Source of the DNA: Phnomibacter ginsenosidimutans
Lineage (GTDB): Bacteria > Bacteroidota > Bacteroidia > Chitinophagales > Chitinophagaceae
Reading direction: 5' to 3'
DNA length: 64,000 nucleotides
Assembly (NCBI RefSeq): GCF_009740285.1
Contig: NZ_CP046566.1
Span: 2,786,501-2,850,500 of the forward strand
Both the position numbers and the translations under genes were made by a program. Under the pieces are notes generated by a model, which did no database searches, was not told the DNA's origin, and worked only from the letters and a program-made list of their open reading frames with translations. This document shows positions 46,857 to 55,493 of this stretch, piece by piece. The first letter of the stretch is position 1. The number at the start of each line of letters is the position of its first letter.

Positions 46857-48011
46857 TTAACGACCAATGAGGGATTGATAAAACAACACATTTTTCTGGA
46901 CAAGCGTGGCAGCATTGTATTCATTTACCACCATCGTTCTTCCTGCACTGGCCATACTTGCTGCTTCCTGAGGATGCAACAACATGTAGGTGATTTTTTC
47001 CGCTATATCTGCGGGTTGGTGAGGATCGCAGAGCAACCCGTTTTGGTGAGGCGTAATCACTTCAGGACCGGGGCCCAGCTGGCTACCGATAAACGGACGT
47101 TGCATGGCCAATGCTTCCAACCAAGCCAGCGGCATGGCTTCCATGTGCGATGGCAACACAATCACTGATGCTTTGGCCAATAAAGCCGGCATTTCATTGT
47201 TGGGCAACGCTTCGTGTATGTATACATTTTGCAATTGCAACTTTGCCAGCAATGCTTCCAACAATGCTTTGTAGCTATCGCTACTTGGCCGCATGGGTAT
47301 ATCACGACCGTAAATATGCAAGGCAGCATTTTTTACGTGTTCATTTACCAAAGGCATAGCTTCAATGAGCTGGCGTACGCCTTTTTTTTCTGTAAGCGAA
47401 CCAAAGAATAAGATGAATCCGTCTTGTTGCTCCCCTTCAAATTTGGATGGATCAAACCTGTTGACCAAAATGGGATTAGGAATAATGGCACTGGGCAAAG
47501 CCTGTATAAACGGATAATAGCTTTGTGTTTGTGTAAGTACATACTTGCTTACACCAATGATAGCATCTGCATTTTTCAACGATCGCTTTTCTACAAAAGC
47601 TTTTCGCCTGCGGGGTGGCGTATCGGTTGTGCTTTTCGCAAAAAAAACATGGCCACCGTTTAATCGAACCACGTATTGCACACCCGGTATTTTCTGCAAG
47701 GCAAACAATCCATACTCCGGCGCTTCTACAATGTGTAGCGGAGAACGGGCGTGTATTTGGCGCAATACTTTGTTGGTGTCAAGCTTTACTTTAATCAACC
47801 GCAGCTTGCCCCACTGGTTGGTATTAACCCAGTAGATGCTGAAACCGTCTAATGTTTCATGTTCGAGAGCAGCCTGCTGTTTGCGAAACGAAACAATGCT
47901 CACCTCATGTCCCTGCTTTACCAACTCGGCACTCAGGTTGGCCACAAATGTGCCAATGCCGCCGGTTTTAAAAGTGGGGGTGGCTATTTCGCCTACAAAA
48001 CAAATGTGCAT
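46857..48011 (-). CDS. GT4-family glycosyltransferase (paralogue A)
   Basis: This 384 aa protein from ATG 48011 starts MHICFVGEIATPTFKTGGIG and is a clear paralogue of the enzyme at 50438 (shared VVRLNGGHVFFA / VIRLHGGHMFFA, NADAIIGVSKYVL, HIYGRD, PSHMEAMPLAWLE). Both flank the uronic acid pair tviB/tviC. Donor-domain motif is PSHMEAMPLAWLEALAMQ. The frame extends upstream to 48125, but that part overlaps the epimerase and is rejected. Sugar specificity unknown. Confidence 0.9.
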   Translation of the reverse strand: MHICFVGEIATPTFKTGGIGTFVANLSAELVKQGHEVSIVSFRKQQAALEHETLDGFSIYWVNTNQWGKLRLIKVKLDTNKVLRQIHARSPLHIVEAPEYGLFALQKIPGVQYVVRLNGGHVFFAKSTTDTPPRRRKAFVEKRSLKNADAIIGVSKYVLTQTQSYYPFIQALPSAIIPNPILVNRFDPSKFEGEQQDGFILFFGSLTEKKGVRQLIEAMPLVNEHVKNAALHIYGRDIPMRPSSDSYKALLEALLAKLQLQNVYIHEALPNNEMPALLAKASVIVLPSHMEAMPLAWLEALAMQRPFIGSQLGPGPEVITPHQNGLLCDPHQPADIAEKITYMLLHPQEAASMASAGRTMVVNEYNAATLVQKNVLFYQSLIGR

Positions 48012-48051
48012 GCTACTGCAGTTTATGGGCCTTGCCCGCTTCATCAATCGG

Positions 48052-49003
48052 TTACAAAATAGAACGGTACCACTCAATGGCCTCTGCCAGTTGTCCATCC
48101 AAATCATCATCGGGTGTGTACCCAATGGTTTGTTTGGCTTTGCTCACATCTGCAAGGCTTTGCATGATATCGCCGGGCCGGTTGGGGCCGTGTGTAACAG
48201 CTACTGTAGCTCCGGTAATACGACAAATTTTTTGCCATAAATCATTGAGCGTTGTGGTTTTGCCACAAGCAATGTTTAATACTTCATGAAAGCCTTCCGT
48301 TCTTTCTAATAGCAGGCTGTTGATATTGGCCTGCACCACATTTTTGACCGGGGTAAAATCACGGGTGATATTTCCATCGCCATTGATGGTGGGCGAAGTA
48401 TTGGTGAGTGCCGCTCTGATGAACAATGGAATAACGGCGGCATATGGTCCGTTAAAACTTTGGTTCGGTCCAAATACATTGAAGTACCGGAAACCAACCA
48501 ACTGCATGCCATAACTTTTGCTCCATGCCTGCGCATAAATTTCATTGGCATATTTGGTAGCCGCATAAGGAGACAGGACTTTGCCCACTCTTGTTTCTAC
48601 CTTGGGGCTATCGGGCAAATCGCCATATACAGAAGACGAAGATGCATACACCATACGACGGATACCGGCTTTGTTAGCAGCCTGCAGCATGTTCACAAAT
48701 CCGTTGAGGTTTACATCATGCGAAGTAACAGGGTCGGCAATGGAACGAGGCACAGAACCCAGTGCAGCCTGATGTGAAATAGCATCGATGCCTTCTACAG
48801 CTGCCGCACAATCTTCAGCATGGCGAATGTCGCCCTCCAGCAATTCGAATTTTGGATGCTGCAAAAATGGCTGTAGGTTCTCACGGTAACCTGTAGCAAA
48901 ATTATCGAACACTCTAACCAGCGTTACAGCAGGATGTTGCAATAAAGCCCCACACAAATTGCTGCCAATAAATCCTTGCGCCGCCTGTTATTAAAATTTT
49001 CAT
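48052..49003 (-). pseudogene. tviC: UDP-GlcNAc(A) C4-epimerase (WbpP/TviC-like), frame-broken near the N-terminus
   Basis: ATG 49003 begins MKILITGGA, then one extra A on the coding strand near 48975 (GCAAGGATTT, expected GCAGGATTT) breaks the expected GGAGFIGSN Rossmann motif. The rest is open down to 48052: HQAALGSVPRSI, ASSSSVYGD, catalytic YAATK, FNVFGPNQ. These are hallmarks of the WbpP/TviC group, which epimerises UDP-GlcNAc or UDP-GlcNAcA at C4. Directly downstream of the TviB-like dehydrogenase, it would give UDP-GalNAcA as in Vi antigen synthesis. Full length would be about 316 aa. Confidence 0.88.
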
Positions 49004-49023
49004 GAAGTTGACGATTAGAAATG

Positions 49024-50292
49024 TTACAACCTGGCGTTCACAGCAGTCTTGGGTAAAAACGATTTAATGTCGTACACAATGCAATTTTCTCCTTTCAAAA
49101 CATCGAGATTGAGCCCTGCAAATTCGGCATGAGCAACCGCTAAAATGATGGCATTAAACGGGCCTTGTGGCAGCGTGTTCATAACAGCAATGCCATATTC
49201 ATGTTGTACTTCAGCAGGGTCGGCCCAAGGATCGTACACTACTGTATTCAGTCCAAACGCTGCCAGGCCTTCATACACATCCACCACTTTGGTGTTACGT
49301 ACATCCGGGCAATTTTCTTTGAACGTAATACCCAATATCAACACGTTGGCACCCTTTATCAGGTGGTCTTTATCTATCAGTTTTTTTACGACTTCAGTAG
49401 CTACATATTGCCCCATGCCGTCGTTGAGCCGGCGACCAGCCAAAATGATTTCGGGGTTGTAGCCATGCTCTTGTGCTTTTTGCGCCAGGTAGTATGGGTC
49501 AACACCAATACAGTGCCCCCCAACCAAGCCAGGTTTGAATGGCAGGAAATTCCATTTGGTACCCGCCGCTTCTAACACTTCTGTGGTATCAAGCCCCAAC
49601 AGGTTAAAGATTTTAGCCAGCTCATTTACAAAGGCAATATTGATGTCGCGTTGTGCATTTTCAATCACCTTGGCTGCCTCGGCCACTTTAATGCTTGGCG
49701 CTAAATACGTGCCTGCCTCAATTACAGAAGCATAGAGTTCATTTACATATTTGGCTATTTCAGGAGTAGAGCCCGATGTAACCTTTCTGATTTTGGTAAC
49801 CGTGTGTTTCTTATCACCCGGATTGATGCGTTCGGGGCTGTACCCGGCAAAAAAATCTTTATTGAAAGTGAGTCCGGATACCTTTTCCAAAATGGGTACG
49901 CATTCCTCTTCAGTTACACCGGGATACACGGTGCTTTCATATATAACGACATCGCCTTTACGCAAAACTTTCCCAACCGTTTCGCTGGCTTTAATCAGCG
50001 GTGTAAGATCGGGGCGGTTATACTTGTCAACCGGCGTAGGTACAGTTACAATAAATGTGTTGCAGCTTTCCAAGTCTTGCCATTCGCAGCTAAAGCTGAG
50101 CTGTGAACTTGCTGCTAATTGTTCGGCTTCTACCTCAAGGGTTCTGTCGTGTCCGGTTCTCAATTCTTCTATCCGGGCAACGGCAATATCAAAACCAACG
50201 GTTGGGAATTTTTTACCAAATTCAACTGCCAGGGGCAGGCCAACATAGCCAAGACCAATGATGGCAATTTTAGGTTGTGTGATCATGTTCAT
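49024..50292 (-). CDS. tviB: UDP-N-acetylglucosamine 6-dehydrogenase (TviB/WbpA-type)
   Basis: This 422 aa NAD-dependent nucleotide-sugar dehydrogenase oxidises UDP-GlcNAc (or UDP-GalNAc) to the uronic acid. Motifs are the Rossmann IGLGYVGLPLAVEFGKK, TVPTPVD, the ESTVYPGVTEEECVP block that marks the TviB/VipA group, and the catalytic Cys in GGHCIGVDPYYL (about residue 265). The C-terminal domain has LGITFKENCPDVRNTK. Full length, intact. It lies 21 bp upstream of the epimerase gene, a linked pair. A separate promoter in the 145-bp upstream gap is possible but not recognised. Confidence 0.94.
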   Translation of the reverse strand: MNMITQPKIAIIGLGYVGLPLAVEFGKKFPTVGFDIAVARIEELRTGHDRTLEVEAEQLAASSQLSFSCEWQDLESCNTFIVTVPTPVDKYNRPDLTPLIKASETVGKVLRKGDVVIYESTVYPGVTEEECVPILEKVSGLTFNKDFFAGYSPERINPGDKKHTVTKIRKVTSGSTPEIAKYVNELYASVIEAGTYLAPSIKVAEAAKVIENAQRDINIAFVNELAKIFNLLGLDTTEVLEAAGTKWNFLPFKPGLVGGHCIGVDPYYLAQKAQEHGYNPEIILAGRRLNDGMGQYVATEVVKKLIDKDHLIKGANVLILGITFKENCPDVRNTKVVDVYEGLAAFGLNTVVYDPWADPAEVQHEYGIAVMNTLPQGPFNAIILAVAHAEFAGLNLDVLKGENCIVYDIKSFLPKTAVNARL

Positions 50293-50437
50293 TTGCTTTA
50301 TTCATAGCCATTTCAGGGCTGCGCAAATAACGGATTATTTAAGGGGACTACCTTATTTGGTCCTCAGAAAATATCCCCGATTCAGCATTCTGTAAAAGCA
50401 AAATAAATCAATGCCCAAATGGCCTTTGCAAAAGGGC

Positions 50438-51559
50438 CTACATCTTCCAAAATTGTAAATTTTGCTGCAGCACAGTGGCCAATGCAAAGCGTTGCAACAC
50501 CATTTGGCGGGCCTGCTCTCTCATCTGCTGCACATCTTCGGGGTGCTCTAGCGCCCGGCGCAGTTGCGCTGCTATGTCAGCAGCATCAGTTGGCTGGCAC
50601 AACAATCCATTAATACCATGTTGAATAATTTCTCTTGCGGGGCCCGCATCGCCAGCTATCAGCAACTGCCCGCAGGCCATTACTTCTAACCATGCTACCG
50701 GCATGGCTTCCATCTGACTGGGATATACACAACAGAATGCGTAGTTGATAATTTTTGGCAGCTCTTCATTGGGTACATTTCCGTGAAAGAAAATACGGGG
50801 CAGCAAATCTGCAGGCACGGTTTGCAAAAGGCTTTCCCAATAAGAAGCACCCGATACGGTTTTTGTATCTCTGCCATAGAAATGAATACGTGTGTCTGGA
50901 AAATCATTTGCCAGTTGCAAGAACGCTTTTAGCAAAAAAGCAGGCCCCTTTTTGGGCACCAGCCAGCCCACAAAAACAATATCCCGATAAGCGGTTGGCA
51001 CTTTTTGCTGAGGTGAGAACAGCTGCGTATTTACCCCGTTGAAAATGACCTGCATTGGCTTGCCGCCGGTTATGTAATGTTTTGTTTCGGCCAATACATA
51101 CGCACTTACGCCAACAATAGCATCAGCCTTTTTAAACGATTGAATTTCTTGCCAGGTAGGCCAGCTCTTCATTGCTTGCCCGAGTGCCCTTGCAAAAAAC
51201 ATATGCCCACCGTGGAGGCGAATGACATAGCGAACGCCGGAAATTTTGGGTAAAAAACACAAGCCCGATTCCGGTGTTTCCACCGCATCAATCGGGTGGA
51301 TGGCATGCAACGCTTTCAACACACGATGTTGCTCACGGGCAATGCGCCAAAAATTGAAGAATTTCCATTTTTTTGGATGTACTCGGTAAAGGGCAAAAGG
51401 CGATTGATGCTCCCAGCCTTCCACCGTTTCAGAAAAAGACAAGACCGTAACCCGATGACCATTTTCGACCAACAAGTTGGCGGTATTGCGGATGTACATG
51501 CTGATGCCGCCAACCGGCTGGCCCTGATGTGGAAACTCACCAATGAAACAAATATGCAT
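50438..51559 (-). CDS. GT4-family glycosyltransferase (paralogue B)
   Basis: This 373 aa protein starts at ATG 51559 (MHICFIGEFPHQGQPVGGIS) and is paralogous to the GT4 at 46857. The donor domain contains DIVFVGWLVPKKGPAFLLK and PSQMEAMPVAWLEVMACG, and GLLCQPTDAADIAAQL near the end. An extension to 51598 is open but has no start support. It is divergent from the deacetylase gene at 51714 and may share an intergenic promoter region. Confidence 0.9.
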   Translation of the reverse strand: MHICFIGEFPHQGQPVGGISMYIRNTANLLVENGHRVTVLSFSETVEGWEHQSPFALYRVHPKKWKFFNFWRIAREQHRVLKALHAIHPIDAVETPESGLCFLPKISGVRYVIRLHGGHMFFARALGQAMKSWPTWQEIQSFKKADAIVGVSAYVLAETKHYITGGKPMQVIFNGVNTQLFSPQQKVPTAYRDIVFVGWLVPKKGPAFLLKAFLQLANDFPDTRIHFYGRDTKTVSGASYWESLLQTVPADLLPRIFFHGNVPNEELPKIINYAFCCVYPSQMEAMPVAWLEVMACGQLLIAGDAGPAREIIQHGINGLLCQPTDAADIAAQLRRALEHPEDVQQMREQARQMVLQRFALATVLQQNLQFWKM

Positions 51560-51661
51560 GCAATGGATGGCTACAAGCCTTTGCGGCAAAGTACACACAA
51601 AAACGGATTCGAAAATTGGGTGGTTTTTTATACCACTACCATGCAGATTGATGTTATCAAC

Positions 51662-51669
51662 TACATTTG
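51662..51669 (+). promoter_or_regulatory. Possible -7 element of the deacetylase-acetyltransferase unit
   Basis: TACATTTG (TAnnTTTG) lies 45 bp before ATG 51714. The -33 region is AT-rich but lacks a clear TTTG at the ideal distance. Confidence 0.4.
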
Positions 51670-51713
51670 AATGATCAAAGCCAGATTACCCATTTAGAAC
51701 TGCTGAACGAAGG

Positions 51714-52625
51714 ATGAAAGTCATCATGTACCATTATGTGCGGCCGCATACAGATTTTGCCAACAACAAATCTGTATTGCCGCTTGATGTTTTTAATTGG
51801 CAGCTTGATTTCTTCAGCAAGACCGGTAGTATCATTCATCCGGCCGATTTATTTGTGCCGGATTTTCAACCTGAACCCCATCAGTATTTACTCACGTTTG
51901 ATGATGGATTAATCGATCATTATACACACGTTTTTCCTGCATTACAGCAACGTGGATTATCCGGTTTGTTTTTTTTGAATGGCAAAAACTTTGTAGAAAA
52001 CAGGTTGTTGAATGTGCATCGGTTGCATTATCTGCTAGCCAATTGTCCGGCAAAAACTTTGGAAACTGCATGCCTCAATCTGATGGAAAAATATCCATTA
52101 GTGCCTGCCTACAAGCAGCGGTTTGAAGCCAGTGTGTACGAGGGGTTGCAGCAGGAAGAAATCATTTCAGATATTAAAGCGAGATTAAACTTTTTTGTAA
52201 CGCCGCAAGATCAGGATAGTATTTTGGAACAGTTGCTCCATCAGTTTGGCTTTGATGAAAAACCCATCATGCAGCAATTTTACCTCAACCAGTCTCAGGC
52301 ATCGGACATGCAGCAGGCTGGCATGTATTTTGGGGCGCATGGCTATTCGCATTATGTAATGAGCAATCTGCCTGTCGCTAAGCAGCAGTCAGACATTGAC
52401 CAGTCGATACATTTTTTACAACAATGGTTGCCAGCACATCAACCACTGAGTTTTTGTTATCCATACGGCTACCACAATTCTTACGATGAATTCTGTACAT
52501 CCTATTTGCAACAACAAACAGCTTGTGCATTTGCAGTAGAAAACCGCCCATTAAGCGAAGCAGACTGGACTAACAATCGTTGGGCCCTGCCCCGTATAGA
52601 CTGTAATCGTTTTTTACCGGACTAA
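51714..52625 (+). CDS. Polysaccharide deacetylase family protein (NodB-like)
   Basis: This 303 aa protein has the NodB-type motif 1 LTFDDGLIDHY (catalytic Asp and metal-binding Asp), the AHGYSH metal-binding motif (motif 2, about residue 218) and a later SFCYPYG motif (motif 3). It has an inserted helical region between motifs 1 and 2. It has no signal peptide, so it may act on cytoplasmic lipid-linked or nucleotide-linked sugars. It pairs with the GNAT gene 7 bp downstream on the same strand, a small deacetylation/re-acylation unit inside a minus-strand locus (inference). Confidence 0.88.
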   Translation: MKVIMYHYVRPHTDFANNKSVLPLDVFNWQLDFFSKTGSIIHPADLFVPDFQPEPHQYLLTFDDGLIDHYTHVFPALQQRGLSGLFFLNGKNFVENRLLNVHRLHYLLANCPAKTLETACLNLMEKYPLVPAYKQRFEASVYEGLQQEEIISDIKARLNFFVTPQDQDSILEQLLHQFGFDEKPIMQQFYLNQSQASDMQQAGMYFGAHGYSHYVMSNLPVAKQQSDIDQSIHFLQQWLPAHQPLSFCYPYGYHNSYDEFCTSYLQQQTACAFAVENRPLSEADWTNNRWALPRIDCNRFLPD

Positions 52626-52632
52626 TAATAGC

Positions 52633-53463
52633 ATGCAGGCAAGACTTGCCACCATACAAGATCATGGGCAGTTGTCAAAATTTTATAGCTGCTACTATCC
52701 TTCTGGGCATCCTTTGTACAATCAAAATTTTTGGGCTTGGATGTTTACCAACCCTGCATACGGGCAATGTATAGTGGCAGAAAATGAAGCCAAGCAAATT
52801 ATTGGCCACATGGGCTTTATTAAAGCTGGCGGATTAGTTTGGCTAGTCAACATTTTGGTCGACACAAACTATCGCAAACAAAACATTCCTGATATATTGT
52901 TTGATGCCGCAAGACATTTTGGCCCACTAGCTGTTGCGGTAGCCAATGATGCCGGTGCATCACTTCTACGCAGAAAAAAATGGCACGAACAACCACTGCT
53001 GCAAAGATGGATATGGACCCGGCCAAACACAGACTTTCAAAACGATCCCGATTTTTTTACCACTAAACAACCACCGGTAGGCCTGCAAAAACCCAATGGC
53101 TATTTATGGCAACAGCCACATTTGCAAAGTGTAGCATTTAGTTGGGGAGATATTGCTCAACTTGCCTTGAGTGCCGGTGGTTTGAGATTGGTAACCTGTA
53201 ATGATCCAAAAGCATGTGTAGCCTGGGCGATGAAGCATGGTTGCAACTGGATTGACTTTGTGACCAGTGATACAAATGCGGCAATGCAAATTGCGTTACA
53301 GGATGCACTCTTTTTCCAGCATGAAAATTTTCCCTGGTACCTCAACCCGCCCGACTTCTCCAGGAAAGTGACGCTTAATTGGTTTACAGAAAATCCATTG
53401 CCGGAAGGCTTTATTTTCGACCGTTCCATGGCAGATATGACAAGGATTGGAAGTATTGATTAG
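52633..53463 (+). CDS. GNAT-like N-acyltransferase
   Basis: This 276 aa protein has the GNAT fold in its N-terminal 130 residues (IIGHMGFIKAGGLVWLVNIL, DTNYRKQNIPDILFDAA, then VAVANDAGASLLRRKKW, a typical acyl-CoA-binding and substrate strand pattern). The C-terminal half has no recognised motif. Directly downstream of the deacetylase, it could re-acylate a freed amino group on the repeat unit with an unusual acyl chain. Substrate is unknown. It is convergent with the dehydrogenase gene at 53471 (7 bp between stops). Confidence 0.72.
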   Translation: MQARLATIQDHGQLSKFYSCYYPSGHPLYNQNFWAWMFTNPAYGQCIVAENEAKQIIGHMGFIKAGGLVWLVNILVDTNYRKQNIPDILFDAARHFGPLAVAVANDAGASLLRRKKWHEQPLLQRWIWTRPNTDFQNDPDFFTTKQPPVGLQKPNGYLWQQPHLQSVAFSWGDIAQLALSAGGLRLVTCNDPKACVAWAMKHGCNWIDFVTSDTNAAMQIALQDALFFQHENFPWYLNPPDFSRKVTLNWFTENPLPEGFIFDRSMADMTRIGSID

Positions 53464-53470
53464 ATGTTTT

Positions 53471-54427
53471 TTATTGCAGAAGTGCTTGCTGTAATTTCTT
53501 AGCTATAAATATTTCCGTTGTAGCCATCGATTCATAAGTGGCCCCTGCAATATGTGGGGTAATGAGCACCCGGTTGTTGTACTGAGCCAGTTGCCACAAC
53601 GGGCTCTTGGTTAATTGCCCTGAAAGTTCTTCATGAATGACATCTGTAGCTACAGCGGCAATATGACCTGTTTCTAATAATTCTGCTACTGCAGATTCGT
53701 TCCATACATTTCCTCTGGAAGTATTTACTAGAATGCTACCGTGTTTACATTGCTGTAGCAATTCAGCAGATAAAAAATCATCATTGCCTGCACCGGGAAT
53801 GTGAATGCTAATTACATCACTCTGCTGCAACAAGTCAACCAATGGCACAGGCTGAACAGCTGCAAGCTTAAGCTGTTCTTGATGAATATCATAAGCCAAA
53901 CAATGCATACCAAAAGCTGCTGCAAACCGTGCCACTTGCCGGCCCACCCTACCCAAACCTATTATACCGATGGTTTTACCCTGCAGGTTATTACCCTTCC
54001 AATTGTTTCTGTTCCACGCTCCTTGCTGCACGTCTGCAACTGCAGGCACAATTTTTTTCACTGATGCCAACAACAATGCCCATGTGTGTTCAGCTGTAGA
54101 AGGAATATGATCAAGAAAATCTGTTTCGCCTTGAAGCGATACAACCTGAATACCCTTTAATGCGCAATAGGTTGTATCAATATGGTCGAGACCAGTAGTA
54201 GGTGTAAGAATGTATTGTAAATGTTGAGCCGTAGCCAAAGAAGCTGCATTCCAAACCTTGGCCAATCTTACAACAAGCACATTGGCATGGGCAATAGCAT
54301 CTGCAAACCCATTTTCTTCTGGTGACAAAAATTGTTGCAGCTCTCCCAACTGTTGATACAAAGCCAAAGCTGCTGAACTGTATTCGCCAGCTTCTGCTAT
54401 CACTATTTTGGGTTTATGCAAATGCAT
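53471..54427 (-). CDS. D-isomer-specific 2-hydroxyacid dehydrogenase
   Basis: This 318 aa protein has the NAD-binding motif IGIIGLGRVGRQVARFAA (about residue 152), the catalytic Arg in LVNTSRGNVW and the catalytic His in ITPHIAGAT. The preceding segment PSTAEHTWALLLA is typical of the phosphoglycerate dehydrogenase-like group. Its place between neuB and the deacetylase unit suggests it makes a hydroxy- or keto-acid precursor for decoration of the nonulosonate or an acyl group (inference). It has no signal peptide. Confidence 0.9.
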   Translation of the reverse strand: MHLHKPKIVIAEAGEYSSAALALYQQLGELQQFLSPEENGFADAIAHANVLVVRLAKVWNAASLATAQHLQYILTPTTGLDHIDTTYCALKGIQVVSLQGETDFLDHIPSTAEHTWALLLASVKKIVPAVADVQQGAWNRNNWKGNNLQGKTIGIIGLGRVGRQVARFAAAFGMHCLAYDIHQEQLKLAAVQPVPLVDLLQQSDVISIHIPGAGNDDFLSAELLQQCKHGSILVNTSRGNVWNESAVAELLETGHIAAVATDVIHEELSGQLTKSPLWQLAQYNNRVLITPHIAGATYESMATTEIFIAKKLQQALLQ

Positions 54428-54441
54428 ACTTAGTCATTTAT

Positions 54442-55440
54442 TTATGAGAGGTCATCTGCTGTCAGAAAACTCCATTGTTGCAATGCCTTGTTGAGTTTTT
54501 TACCCAGCACCTGCTGATATTGATTTGCAGGAATGCCTTTATCTCCAGGCTTTTTAGATTCTAAATCATTCAAAGAAATGATGTGCCCGGCTGGCAGGTT
54601 TTTATTGACGGCCAATGATTTTCCAAACATCACTTTCAATGCAGCAAATTGGCTGTTGTCTTCTTTCAACGCCAAAGGCTGAAGTCCTTTTTCAATATTT
54701 GCTACGCCTTCACACAAAAAAGCGATTTCATCAATGGTTAAAGATGCTTTGGCATCGGGGCCAAACATGCGCCTGTCAAACACGGCATGAAACTCTAATA
54801 TACTTGCACCAAGTGCAGCTGCTGCCAGGCATGCTACGGGAGTGCCACTATGATCGCTGAAGCCAACGGGTACTTGATAGCGGTCACGCATTTGTTGCAT
54901 ATAGGTGAGCCCCCACTCTGATGGTTGTGTTGGGTATGCGGTGGTACATTGCAAAATGGATGTTTCAACCTGACGGGCTTTCAAAAAGGCAACTGCCTCA
55001 TCCAGCTCCTGCCAGTTACTCATGCCGCTGGAAATAATTACTTTTTTTCCGGTTGCTGCAATTCTATCCAGCAACAACAGATTGCTGATTTCGCCAGAGC
55101 CAACCTTATACGTTTTAATGTGTGTCTTTTCGAGTAAGTCAACAGCTGCAATTGAAAATGGGCTCGACATAAAATCGACACCAGCATCTGCACAATGTGC
55201 TGCTATATCCATCCATTGTGCTTCCGTAAATTCCATGCGGCGCCAGTAATCGAAACGAGTTTCATCCTGCTTTGAAAACTTTACCCGAAAAGGTTCAAAG
55301 GCGCTGCTTTCTGCTTCGGCAATATGCGTTTGAAACTTTACAGCATGTACACCGGCTTTTGCCAATGCATCTATATAACTGTGTAAGATGCCCAAACTGC
55401 CGTCGTGTGCCTGTGCTATTTCTGCAATAATATATGCCAT
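54442..55440 (-). CDS. neuB: Nonulosonic (sialic/legionaminic) acid synthase NeuB
   Basis: This 332 aa enzyme starts at ATG 55440 (MAYIIAEIAQAHDGSLG); a TTG four codons upstream is unlikely. It condenses a hexosamine-type sugar with phosphoenolpyruvate to give a nine-carbon nonulosonic acid. Motifs are AVKFQTH, DFMSSPFS, KVGSGEISNLLLL, CTTAYPTQPSEWGL and GFSDHSG, with a C-terminal SAF (antifreeze-like) domain (NLPAGHIISLNDLESKKPG). NeuB, LegI and PseI cannot be separated with certainty by eye. The nearby neuC and neuA genes fit either neuraminic or legionaminic acid. Confidence 0.92.
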   Translation of the reverse strand: MAYIIAEIAQAHDGSLGILHSYIDALAKAGVHAVKFQTHIAEAESSAFEPFRVKFSKQDETRFDYWRRMEFTEAQWMDIAAHCADAGVDFMSSPFSIAAVDLLEKTHIKTYKVGSGEISNLLLLDRIAATGKKVIISSGMSNWQELDEAVAFLKARQVETSILQCTTAYPTQPSEWGLTYMQQMRDRYQVPVGFSDHSGTPVACLAAAALGASILEFHAVFDRRMFGPDAKASLTIDEIAFLCEGVANIEKGLQPLALKEDNSQFAALKVMFGKSLAVNKNLPAGHIISLNDLESKKPGDKGIPANQYQQVLGKKLNKALQQWSFLTADDLS

Positions 55441-55493
55441 GGAATGTTGCAATTAAAATGCATTCAACAAATATAGTTCTCGCTTTTCTTGGT

